Assembly (NCBI GenBank): GCA_022729835.1
Contig: DZBC01000155.1
Span: forward strand, 1 to 5,217
Source of the DNA: Sulfuricurvum sp.
GTDB lineage: Bacteria; Campylobacterota; Campylobacteria; Campylobacterales; Sulfurimonadaceae
Length of the DNA stretch: 5,217 nt
Reading direction: 5' to 3'
Part shown: in pieces, positions 1-4,504 of the stretch
Layout of the letters: every line of letters begins with the position of its first letter
How positions within the stretch are numbered: the stretch's first letter is position 1
Made by a program: the position numbers and the translations under genes
The notes under the pieces: generated by a model
What the model was told of the DNA's origin: nothing
Database searches by the model: none
What the model saw: the letters and a program-made list of their open reading frames with translations, nothing else

Positions 1-471
1 GTCGCCACCACCCGCAAAACGCCCCCTTTTGCCAAAAAGATCGCGATTAAATCGGTCGAAGCAGGCGGCGGTGTGGCGCACCGATTGGGGCTTAGTGAAA
101 GCATTTTGGTATTTGAAGAGCACCGTGCCTTTTTCAAAAGCGACGCCGAGCTACACGCCGCACTCTTACATGTAAAGCGCCACGCCCCCGAAAAGCCGCT
201 GGTCGTTGAGGTGCATTCGCTTGAAGAAGCCCAAAAATTCGCCCGTTTGGGCGCGGATATCGTGCAGCTAGAGAAGTTTCCGCTTTCAGAGCTAAAACAG
301 AGCGTGCAAACGCTCAAGGCGGAGTTTGCGCAGCTCAAGATCATCGCCACCGGCGGCATAACCTTGCAAAACGTGCGCGACTACGCCGCGTGCGGCGCGG
401 ACATCATCGTCACCTCCGCCCCCTACAGCGCCCCAAGCGCCGATGTGAAGGTGCATATCGAGGCGCTCTAG
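1..471 (+). CDS. modD: ModD-like protein, QPRTase fold (3' part; 5' end outside window)
   Basis: The frame is open from base 1 to TAG at 469-471, giving 156 C-terminal residues. ModD proteins are usually about 280 aa, so roughly the first half lies upstream. Visible motifs, numbered from the window start, are ATTRKT (2-7), EAGGG followed by HRLGL (20-31), a VEVHSLEEA strand (68-76), DIVQLEKF (86-93), IATGGIT (115-121) and DIIVTSAPY (134-142). This is the order seen in the catalytic barrel of nicotinate-nucleotide pyrophosphorylase (quinolinate phosphoribosyltransferase). The HRLGLSES and LEKF variants point to the ModD branch rather than NadC. ModD genes often sit with molybdate-transport genes; the exact reaction of ModD is not firmly established. 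The GTG at 73 should not be taken as the start, because conserved motifs precede it. Part of this gene is repeated at 2030-2105. NadC is the main alternative assignment. Confidence 0.85.
   Translation, partial: VATTRKTPPFAKKIAIKSVEAGGGVAHRLGLSESILVFEEHRAFFKSDAELHAALLHVKRHAPEKPLVVEVHSLEEAQKFARLGADIVQLEKFPLSELKQSVQTLKAEFAQLKIIATGGITLQNVRDYAACGADIIVTSAPYSAPSADVKVHIEAL
166..175. repeat. TTACATGTAA palindrome, copy 1
   Basis: Perfect 10-bp palindrome inside modD, read as codons TTA CAT GTA A (Leu-His-Val). It is one of four exact copies in the window and marks the left edge of the part of modD duplicated at 2030. Confidence 0.9.
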
Positions 472-521
472 CACTCAAGCAAAAAATCGAGAGATTGTGG
501 TGATTTGGGTTGTTGTATGCA

Positions 522-547
522 TTCCACCTCGAGAGAGGTGGAACGAG
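522..547. repeat. hairpin repeat unit 1
   Basis: Bases 522-530 (TTCCACCTC) pair perfectly with 535-543 (GAGGTGGAA) around the tetraloop GAGA, a GNRA-type loop when read as + strand RNA. ACGAG follows. The unit matches 574-599 at 21 of 26 positions. No T-run follows on either strand, so it is not a classical intrinsic terminator. Confidence 0.75.
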
Positions 548-573
548 AAGTTCTGATATTACAGTTATTTTTA

Positions 574-599
574 TCCCACCTCAAAAGAGGTGAGACGAG
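574..599. repeat. hairpin repeat unit 2
   Basis: Bases 574-582 (TCCCACCTC) pair with 587-595 (GAGGTGAGA) around an AAAA loop. The single C-A mismatch on the + strand becomes a G-U wobble if the minus strand is the RNA, so the fold is better kept in minus-strand transcripts, which is the direction of the small genes next to it. ACGAG follows, as in unit 1; the period between units is 52 bp. Confidence 0.7.
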
Positions 600-617
600 T
601 TATTGGTTGCGAAATAA

Positions 618-722
618 CTAAAAAAAATCTGAAATTTTCCATTGTCTCTTGTAGGCGACTAAAGCTAAAAATGCAGATGCGATAAGACCTATCGTATAAA
701 TCAATATTCCGATGCTACTCAT
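618..722 (-). CDS. very small single-pass membrane protein (34 aa)
   Basis: ATG at 722-720 runs to TAG at 620-618. The product starts MSSIGILIYTIG and ends KRQWKISDFF: one hydrophobic helix of about 20 residues (roughly 4-23, containing GLIASAFLALVAY), then a short basic and aromatic tail, presumably on the cytoplasmic side. The support is strong for such a short gene. A textbook AAGGAG (735-730) lies 7 nt before the ATG, and the gene overlaps the end of the upstream 83-aa membrane-protein gene by 8 nt in a different frame, a typical arrangement for translational coupling. I do not recognise a family. It could be a partner subunit of the 83-aa protein, or a small toxin-like or modulator peptide; both are speculation. 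Confidence 0.7.
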   Translation of the reverse strand: MSSIGILIYTIGLIASAFLALVAYKRQWKISDFF

Positions 723-966
723 TGCGAAGCTCCTTGATGAGTATTTCTAATTTACTCAATTTTAAATAGGCCAAAATAATTCCAAAAGACAAAAATAGGA
801 AAGGTAAAAGTAGTACCAAACCGATCACCACAGATTTATCAAAGACGGTGATACCAAATCCACCGATTGCACCGGTCGTTGCCATGAGCACAACAATCTT
901 TTTATATACGATATCTGCTTCTTTGGCGATGATATCGGCTTTGTCTTTACGTTCTTGAAGGGTCAT
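715..966 (-). CDS. small two-helix membrane protein (83 aa), unknown function
   Basis: The chosen ATG is 966-964. A TTG two codons upstream (972-970) would add only two residues. The first 20 or so residues are charged and helical (MTLQERKDKADIIAKEADIVYKK starts the protein). They are followed by two hydrophobic segments, about 24-42 (from VVLMATTGAIGG) and about 46-70 (from SVVIGLVLLLPFLFL), separated by a short FDKS turn, and then a charged LEILIKELRNE tail. Both termini are probably cytoplasmic. It heads a two-gene unit with the overlapping 34-aa gene. I do not recognise the family. A TATAAT lies only 7 nt before the ATG and there is no Shine-Dalgarno site, so the message may be leaderless. 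It sits in the AT-rich accessory segment. Confidence 0.75.
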   Translation of the reverse strand: MTLQERKDKADIIAKEADIVYKKIVVLMATTGAIGGFGITVFDKSVVIGLVLLLPFLFLSFGIILAYLKLSKLEILIKELRNE

Positions 967-973
967 AGGCAAG

Positions 974-979
974 ATTATA
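974..979 (-). promoter_or_regulatory. putative -10 box for the small membrane-protein pair
   Basis: The minus strand reads GTGTATAATC, with a perfect TATAAT at 979-974. No convincing -35 lies at 16-18 bp. Transcription would start within a base or two of the ATG at 966, implying a leaderless transcript. Confidence 0.45.
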
Positions 980-1016
980 CACTAAAAGCGGCGGCCGCTA
1001 TAGCTCAATGTGCGCG

Positions 1017-1085
1017 TTATGAGCCACAACCCTTGGGGCAACGGACAGTAAAGCCGTTGGAGCGACGGGTGCATCCCGGTACGCT
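1017..1085 (-). pseudogene. eroded 3' end of a second FISUMP-type gene
   Basis: On the minus strand, a short open stretch ending at TAA (1019-1017) reads TRRSNGFTVRCPKGCGS. The core RSNGFTVRC matches the C-terminal signature of Fibrobacter succinogenes major paralogous (FISUMP) domains. It aligns with SRSGGYTIRCLKE at the end of the neighbouring gene (1234-1903). The two also share near-identical DNA such as CGTTGCC-CAAGG. An in-frame TAA at 1088-1086 cuts it off from anything upstream, so it can only be a remnant. In another frame, 998-1150 is also open (50 codons, ending HNAHIEL) but has no normal start codon; I could not identify that reading. Confidence 0.55.
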
Positions 1086-1233
1086 TTAAACAGATCTACC
1101 AACAGTTGCGCGTCGTTTTGACGCTCAAGATCACTTAAAAGATGGTTAATTTAAATATTCTTTAAGGTTGTTTTCAAAAAATTTAACTCGAACTTGGTCG
1201 TAAACCCAAGCAATGGTTTATGACCGCTTCGCT

Positions 1234-1903
1234 CTATTCCTTGAGGCAACGAATGGTGTAGCCGCCGGAGCGGGAGCTGCCGTACGTGTCCGCGTAGTCC
1301 GAGTGGAAGTACAGAGAGTGTGCGTACGAACTGTAGGCAGAGACCGCCCAAAGATAGGCGTAGTAGCCCTGATTGTACAAGTTGCCGTCGATGTAGCTGC
1401 GGGTGCCTGCCAACGGAAGCTTGAGCTTACTAAAGGCATCGGCGGCGTTTTGAATCTGCTCTGCTTGTAGCTCTTCTATGGTGGGTACTCTAAACCCGCT
1501 TGGGCAGGGGTTCCAGTTAGCAGCTCTTGTGCTTTCCGTCGCTATCGGCGGTAGTCCAGTCGCTTGAGCCTGTGATAAAGCTGCCATGACCCGGATTGTT
1601 GGATGTGGCTTGGGTTGTAGTGACGGGGCTATTTGATTTTTCATGGCCGTCGGCTGCTCTGCCCCACTGGTAATAGTCGCCGTAACAGGCGCTATCGGTA
1701 GCATTTTGACAAACACGCAGCGCCTAGATTGCGATCCATCCAGACGCGCCCTGTGGTTGGGCTGGTGAGGGTGCCGACACTCATATTGGCCGTTATCGAG
1801 GGCAGAATACCCGTCATGTACAAGTCAAGCATGTCGGCATGTCGGCATGCAGTGACCACGCCGTAAACATCAGCATGGCGAAAGAGAGGAGCAGTTTTTT
1901 CAT
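1234..1903 (-). pseudogene. secreted FISUMP-domain protein gene, broken by three frameshifts
   Basis: The ATG at 1903-1901 begins a clear signal peptide (MKKLLLSFAMLMF..., with SLHA before D as a likely cleavage site), but this frame stops at 1814. The domain then continues across frames. ANMSVGTLTSPTTGRVWMDRNLGA is in the frame ending at 1692. RVCQNATDSACYGDYYQWGR through TTADSDGK is in a second frame, stopping at 1517. RAANWNPCPSGFRVPT through GGYTIRCLKE, ending with TAG at 1236-1234, is in a third. Together these give the usual order of a FISUMP domain (TIGR02145 / Fib_succ_major). Lesions lie at the 8-bp tandem repeat 1829-1849, at about 1718, and between about 1519 and 1540. Repairing all three would give an exported protein of about 220 aa, of unknown role. 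Sequencing error is possible for the two 1- or 2-base shifts, less so for the 8-bp one. Confidence 0.8.
1829..1849. repeat. 8-bp tandem repeat causing a frameshift
   Basis: On the minus strand the unit CATGCCGA occurs 2.6 times in a row. Removing one unit joins the signal-peptide frame exactly to the FISUMP frame (SLHADMLDLYMTG...). The extra copy is therefore the lesion, of the kind made by replication slippage. Confidence 0.85.
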
Positions 1904-1946
1904 GACATGTGTTCCGATTGAGTAAGTTGGACACACACGGTAGAGG

Positions 1947-1970
1947 ACATTTACTAAATGTTTACTAAAA
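1947..1970. promoter_or_regulatory. palindrome plus repeated TTTACTAAA, possible operator
   Basis: ACATTTACTAAATGT (1947-1961) is a palindrome with 7-bp arms and one central base. TTTACTAAA occurs at 1950-1958 and again at 1961-1969, 11 bp apart, or about one helical turn. It lies about 45 bp upstream of the signal-peptide start of the broken FISUMP gene. No clear promoter hexamers are seen, so the regulatory role is a guess. Confidence 0.3.
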
Positions 1971-2029
1971 ATATCGGAAGTGTTACATTGTTATTTTGAG
2001 ATAGGGGTTAGGTCATAAATATGAAATGA

Positions 2030-2039
2030 TTACATGTAA
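2030..2039. repeat. TTACATGTAA palindrome, copy 2
   Basis: Exact copy at the left edge of the modD fragment. It was probably copied together with modD rather than arising independently. Confidence 0.9.
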
Positions 2040-2105
2040 AGCGCCACGCCCCGAAAAGCCGCTGGTCGTTGAGGTGCTCATCGAGGCGCTCTAGCGCTCA
2101 CAAAA
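2030..2105 (+). pseudogene. internally deleted second copy of the modD 3' end
   Basis: Bases 2030-2077 match modD 166-214, with one C missing from a run of five (frameshift). Bases 2080-2094 then match modD 457-471, including the TAG, and similarity continues to about 2105 (CTCA and CAAAAA shared). Some 240 bp of modD is absent at the join. In the intact gene both join points carry GGTGCAT (210-216 and 450-456), so deletion between short direct repeats explains it. The left edge of the homology is exactly the TTACATGTAA palindrome. It encodes nothing; it is the scar that defines the right side of the accessory segment. Confidence 0.85.
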
Positions 2106-2484
2106 AGACGGCAAAAGCGCTTTCGACGCTGAGTGCGCTTTTGTAGCGCGTGGGCAGTAGGTGAACCTGTTTGGTGCTCAGGTTGCACACCGCCAGCCGG
2201 AAGTGCGCCCCCATGACCGGCTCGACGATGCACAGCACGCCGTCTTCGATCGCTTTGGTGGCGTAGATCGTGCCTTGGAGCTGGTGAAAAAAGTATTTGG
2301 GGTAGCTTAGCGGGGTGATCTCGACGATCTCGACTTCATTGCGTTTGGGGAGGGTGTCGGCGATGATGCGGGCGTCTTCAAAGGTGTCAAACCGTGCACA
2401 CCAGTCGTCAAACCCCTTGTTGAAGTGCGCCAAGTCCTCATCCAAAAAGCCGCCTGCCGGCGACTGCAACGCAAAAATAGCCAA
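2098..2484 (-). CDS. unrecognised 128-aa protein, N-terminus uncertain
   Basis: The frame closes with TGA at 2100-2098, and its only available start is TTG at 2484-2482. The protein reads AIFALQSPAGGFLDEDLAHFNKGFDDWCARF near the N-terminus, and ends LPTRYKSALSVESAFAVFL. It is soluble, acidic to neutral, with no signal peptide or membrane segment. I do not recognise a family. A stop at 2532-2530 blocks this frame upstream. A different frame opens at ATG 2549-2547 (MAKSARKRYNAASK) and meets this one by a -1 shift at the in-frame A-AAA-AAC heptamer (2511-2505), which would give 150 aa. The true gene may therefore start at 2549 and be frameshifted, phase-variable, or mis-sequenced in the two A6 runs. 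It is convergent with modD in the inferred ancestral order and divergent from pirin. Confidence 0.6.
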   Translation of the reverse strand: MAIFALQSPAGGFLDEDLAHFNKGFDDWCARFDTFEDARIIADTLPKRNEVEIVEITPLSYPKYFFHQLQGTIYATKAIEDGVLCIVEPVMGAHFRLAVCNLSTKQVHLLPTRYKSALSVESAFAVFL

Positions 2485-2569
2485 CGATCCGCCCCCGATT
2501 TTTTGTTTTTTGAAGCGGCATTGTACCTTTTACGGGCGCTTTTTGCCATAATGCCATCAGCCGGGCACA

Positions 2570-2575
2570 AAGGAG
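2570..2575 (+). promoter_or_regulatory. ribosome binding site deciding the pirin start
   Basis: AAGGAG ends 5 nt before the ATG at 2581. It fixes this start over in-frame codons further upstream (the frame is open from 2425), which would place the pirin N-terminus far from the family's usual one. Confidence 0.85.
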
Positions 2576-2580
2576 TATTT

Positions 2581-3267
2581 ATGATCCGCATTCACCCTTC
2601 GCATGCACGCGGAAGCGCCGATCACGGTTGGTTGCAGACGCGCTTTTCGTTTAGTTTTGATACTTATGTCGATCGAGAGCGAATGGGTTATGGGCCGCTG
2701 CGCGTGATCAACGACGACATCATCGCGCCGTATGGGGGCTTTGGGATGCATCCGCACCGCGATATGGAGATCATCACGGTGGTGATCGACGGGGCGCTTG
2801 AGCACGCTGACGATCAGGGGCATCGCGGCGTCATCGGGCGCGGAGAGGTGCAGTTCATGCGTGCGGGCAGCGGCATCGTCCACTCTGAGCGCAACGCGCT
2901 CACCACACCGCTGCATCTTTTTCAGATCTGGATCTACCCCAAGACCAAAGGACTTGCCCCCGCTTATGAGCAGCGCCGTTTCGATGCGTTTGAGCAGCGC
3001 GGAACGTGCGTGCGGCTGGTAGGCGAGGGCGGCATCTCCATCGACCAAGACGCCACCATCGACTCGCTGCTGCTAGACGCTACGCAGCGCGTGGTACTGG
3101 AAGCACCCGCGAAGCTCTGGGGCAGACTGGTGCTGGTGGTCAAGGGCGAAGTGCGCCTCAATGAGATCACGCTGCGTAGCGGCGATGAAGCGCAGATCGA
3201 GGACGAAGCGAGCACGCTAGAGGCGCTTCAAGAGGCGCATGTGTTGATTTTTGAGTTGAGGTTGTAG
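2581..3267 (+). CDS. pirin family bicupin protein (YhhW-like)
   Basis: The protein is 228 aa, close to E. coli YhhW (about 231). The N-terminal cupin carries the pirin metal site at the canonical places: His57 and His59 in FGMHPHRDMEIIT, and His101 and Glu103 in GSGIVHSERN. Family-typical blocks follow: LHLFQIWIYPKTKGLAPAYEQRRF (about 112-135), then a C-terminal cupin half (about 140-228) with weaker conservation. Bacterial pirins bind Fe(II) or another divalent metal, and some oxidise quercetin in vitro; the physiological substrate is usually unknown. It acts in the cytoplasm, with no signal peptide. It has a strong Shine-Dalgarno site and is followed 2 nt later by the hydrolase gene, so the two are probably cotranscribed. 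All four metal ligands are present, so it should be active. Confidence 0.93.
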   Translation: MIRIHPSHARGSADHGWLQTRFSFSFDTYVDRERMGYGPLRVINDDIIAPYGGFGMHPHRDMEIITVVIDGALEHADDQGHRGVIGRGEVQFMRAGSGIVHSERNALTTPLHLFQIWIYPKTKGLAPAYEQRRFDAFEQRGTCVRLVGEGGISIDQDATIDSLLLDATQRVVLEAPAKLWGRLVLVVKGEVRLNEITLRSGDEAQIEDEASTLEALQEAHVLIFELRL

Positions 3268-3269
3268 GG

Positions 3270-4040
3270 ATGAAAAGCGTTGCGGTGCTTAAGCGAATCG
3301 TTTTGATACTCTTTTGCGTGTACATGATCGCCCTAGCCGTGCTTGCCTACTTTCAACGCTCGTTTCTCTATTTTCCGACGCCAAGCGTGCAAAACGGCAT
3401 GAAAGAGATCGACTTACATGTAAAAGAGGCAACGCTCAAAGTCATCGTACTCAACGAAGGCCGCAAAAAAGCCATTTTGTACTTCGGCGGCAATGCGGAG
3501 GTGCTTGCCGGTAATATTGCCTCTTTTGGCGCACATTTTAAAGATCATACGCTCTATCTGGCGCACTATCGCGGCTATGGCGGAAGCAGCGGGGTGCCTA
3601 CCGAGCAGAGCCTCTACGAAGACGCGCTCGTACTGTACGATACCTTCAAAAAGAGTCACGATGAGGTGGCCGTGGTTGGCAGAAGTATCGGAAGCGGCGT
3701 AGCAACCTACCTTGCCTCCAAACGCGACGTCAAAAAATTGGTTTTGATCACACCGTTTGACAGTGTCGAAAAGCTTGCACAAGAGCGATTTCCGATCTTC
3801 CCGATCGGCCTGATCTTGCAAGACAAGCATGACTCTTTAAGTAGGGCGGGTGCGATACAGGCACACGTGTGCATTTTGATCGCCCAAAAAGATGAGATCG
3901 TCCCCAATGAAAACAGCATCCGCTTGTATCGCGGATTTGACCCCGCAAAAGTCTCGCAAAAGGTTTTTGAAGCTGTCGGACACAATGATATTCACAGGGC
4001 GAAAGCGTACTTTTCGACGATTGAGCATTTTTTGATGTAG
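3270..4040 (+). CDS. membrane-anchored alpha/beta hydrolase (ABHD13/BEM46-like)
   Basis: The protein is 256 aa. Residues about 9-27 form one N-terminal membrane helix (uncleaved anchor likely), followed by QRSFLYFPTPS, a segment typical of this family. The hydrolase core has an oxyanion-type YFGGNAE (71-77), HYRGYGGSSG (99-108), the nucleophile elbow GRSIGSG with Ser139, an acid Asp208 in IAQKDEIVP, and His238 in VGHNDI. This completes a Ser-Asp-His triad. Members are serine hydrolases or esterases of largely unknown substrate; the catalytic domain would face the periplasm or the cytoplasm depending on anchor orientation, which the sequence does not settle. The ATG follows the pirin stop after 2 nt, with GAGG inside the pirin end as ribosome binding site, so translational coupling is likely. 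Confidence 0.9.
   Translation: MKSVAVLKRIVLILFCVYMIALAVLAYFQRSFLYFPTPSVQNGMKEIDLHVKEATLKVIVLNEGRKKAILYFGGNAEVLAGNIASFGAHFKDHTLYLAHYRGYGGSSGVPTEQSLYEDALVLYDTFKKSHDEVAVVGRSIGSGVATYLASKRDVKKLVLITPFDSVEKLAQERFPIFPIGLILQDKHDSLSRAGAIQAHVCILIAQKDEIVPNENSIRLYRGFDPAKVSQKVFEAVGHNDIHRAKAYFSTIEHFLM
3414..3423. repeat. TTACATGTAA palindrome, copy 3
   Basis: Exact copy inside the hydrolase gene, again read TTA CAT GTA A (Leu-His-Val, residues 49-51). Confidence 0.9.
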
Positions 4041-4108
4041 CGGTTTTTGCTCTTGGCGCTTACATGTTAACGTCCTTAACGGATCGCCGTATGCGTTTAG
4101 CTATCTCA

Positions 4109-4125
4109 TCATTGAAACACAATGA
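4109..4125. promoter_or_regulatory. inverted repeat upstream of the toxin-antitoxin promoter
   Basis: TCATTG (4109-4114) and CAATGA (4120-4125) form 6-bp arms around a 5-nt spacer, 25 bp upstream of the proposed -10 box. It is a candidate operator half for the antitoxin or toxin-antitoxin complex. Confidence 0.35.
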
Positions 4126-4144
4126 GACATCCATCAAAACATTT

Positions 4145-4160
4145 CATGATACAATTCATG
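4145..4160 (+). promoter_or_regulatory. extended -10 promoter embedded in an operator-like inverted repeat
   Basis: TGA-TACAAT (4147-4155) fits an extended -10 element. Its hexamer is exactly framed by CATGA (4145-4149) and TCATG (4156-4160), a 5-bp inverted repeat. Transcription from here would start near 4162, about 30 nt before the antitoxin ATG. Type II antitoxins commonly repress their own promoter by binding such palindromes; that it happens here is inference. Confidence 0.5.
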
Positions 4161-4167
4161 TAATTTT

Positions 4168-4189
4168 TCAAAGGATTCATCAAAGGATT
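4168..4189 (+). repeat. duplicated Shine-Dalgarno segment before the antitoxin
   Basis: TCAAAGGATT occurs at 4168-4177 and again at 4180-4189, period 12. The second AAAGGA lies 5 nt before the ATG at 4193 and decides that start. The first AAAGGA has no start codon at a suitable distance. Confidence 0.7.
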
Positions 4190-4192
4190 GTC

Positions 4193-4504
4193 ATGCTGGC
4201 CTACAAACGCGATGAGATGATCTCCGTAACCGATCTGCTCAAGGGCTTCAAGACGACTTTGGACAAGTTGACGTCGCATCAACTCGATAAAGTCGCCGTG
4301 ATGAAGAACAATAAACCGGAGGCTGTCATTTTAAGTATCGATGAGTATGAACGGCTTCAGGTAAAGCACCACTGGAATCGACTGGATGAAGCGTCATATC
4401 TGCTTAGCGCTTTTGAGTCTCTTGCCGATGCCGAATCAAAATCACTCTCACTCGAAGAGCTGGATGCAAAACTGGATCAGACCATAAAACGTTATGAACA
4501 TTGA
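4193..4504 (+). CDS. Phd/YefM-type antitoxin
   Basis: The protein is 103 aa. The N-terminal half has the Phd/YefM DNA-binding pattern: MISVTDLLKGFKTTLDKL (9-26), then DKVAVMKNNKPEAVILSIDEYERL (32-55). The acidic helical C-terminus (about 62-103) is the expected flexible toxin-wrapping region. It should neutralise the toxin encoded next and repress the operon. The start is set by AAAGGA 5 nt upstream. The frame is open back to an ATG at 4064, but that extension runs through the putative promoter and has no ribosome site. The gene overlaps the toxin gene by 11 nt, the usual antitoxin-first arrangement. The family call is firm; the exact subfamily is not. Confidence 0.9.
   Translation: MLAYKRDEMISVTDLLKGFKTTLDKLTSHQLDKVAVMKNNKPEAVILSIDEYERLQVKHHWNRLDEASYLLSAFESLADAESKSLSLEELDAKLDQTIKRYEH

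Larger units (their letters stand above)
472..2029. other. accessory segment bracketed by duplicated modD sequence
   Basis: This stretch lies between the intact modD stop and a degraded second copy of the modD 3' region (2030-2105). It contains only small or broken genes: two hairpins, a 34-aa and an 83-aa membrane protein gene, and FISUMP remnants. Its first 500 bases are clearly more AT-rich than the flanking genes. Without it, the modD-like stop at 2092-2094 would lie 3 nt from the convergent stop of the 2098-2484 gene, which looks like the ancestral junction. I infer an insertion accompanied by duplication of the target gene's 3' end. No integrase or transposase is left inside, so the mechanism is unknown. 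Bases 472-521 and 1904-1946 show nothing I can name. Confidence 0.6.

Noticed and set aside
292..474. Minus-strand frame inside modD, and similar long frames opposite pirin, the hydrolase and the YchJ-core gene
   Set aside because: Shadow frames of well-supported genes, with no ribosome sites or recognisable domains.
522..599. Mini CRISPR array (26-bp repeats, 26-bp gap)
   Set aside because: Only two units with 5 mismatches, no third repeat, no cas genes; a hairpin repeat family explains it better.
598..626. Intrinsic terminator (AGTTATT/AATAACT stem next to an A/T run)
   Set aside because: On the + strand the stem is followed by A's, and on the minus strand the T's precede it; neither has the stem-then-U order, and the stem has no G-C-rich core.
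989..998. GCGGCCGC (NotI) site as a possible cloning scar
   Set aside because: It lies in otherwise natural sequence with no vector or linker next to it; chance in GC-rich DNA is enough.
998..1150. 50-codon minus-strand open frame ending HNAHIEL
   Set aside because: No ATG/GTG start near its beginning and no ribosome site, and the FISUMP-like reading in another frame fits the same DNA better; kept only as a note.
1213..1470. Plus-strand frame opposite the FISUMP gene
   Set aside because: The minus strand carries the recognisable domain; the plus frame is low-complexity Val/Ala/Arg typical of an antisense reading.
2425..2580. 52-residue N-terminal extension of pirin
   Set aside because: AAGGAG 5 nt before 2581 and the family's usual start decide against it; the extension reads through the divergent gene.
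4064..4192. 43-residue N-terminal extension of the antitoxin
   Set aside because: No ribosome site at 4064; the stretch contains the promoter-like and inverted repeats, and the Phd/YefM domain begins normally at the 4193 start.
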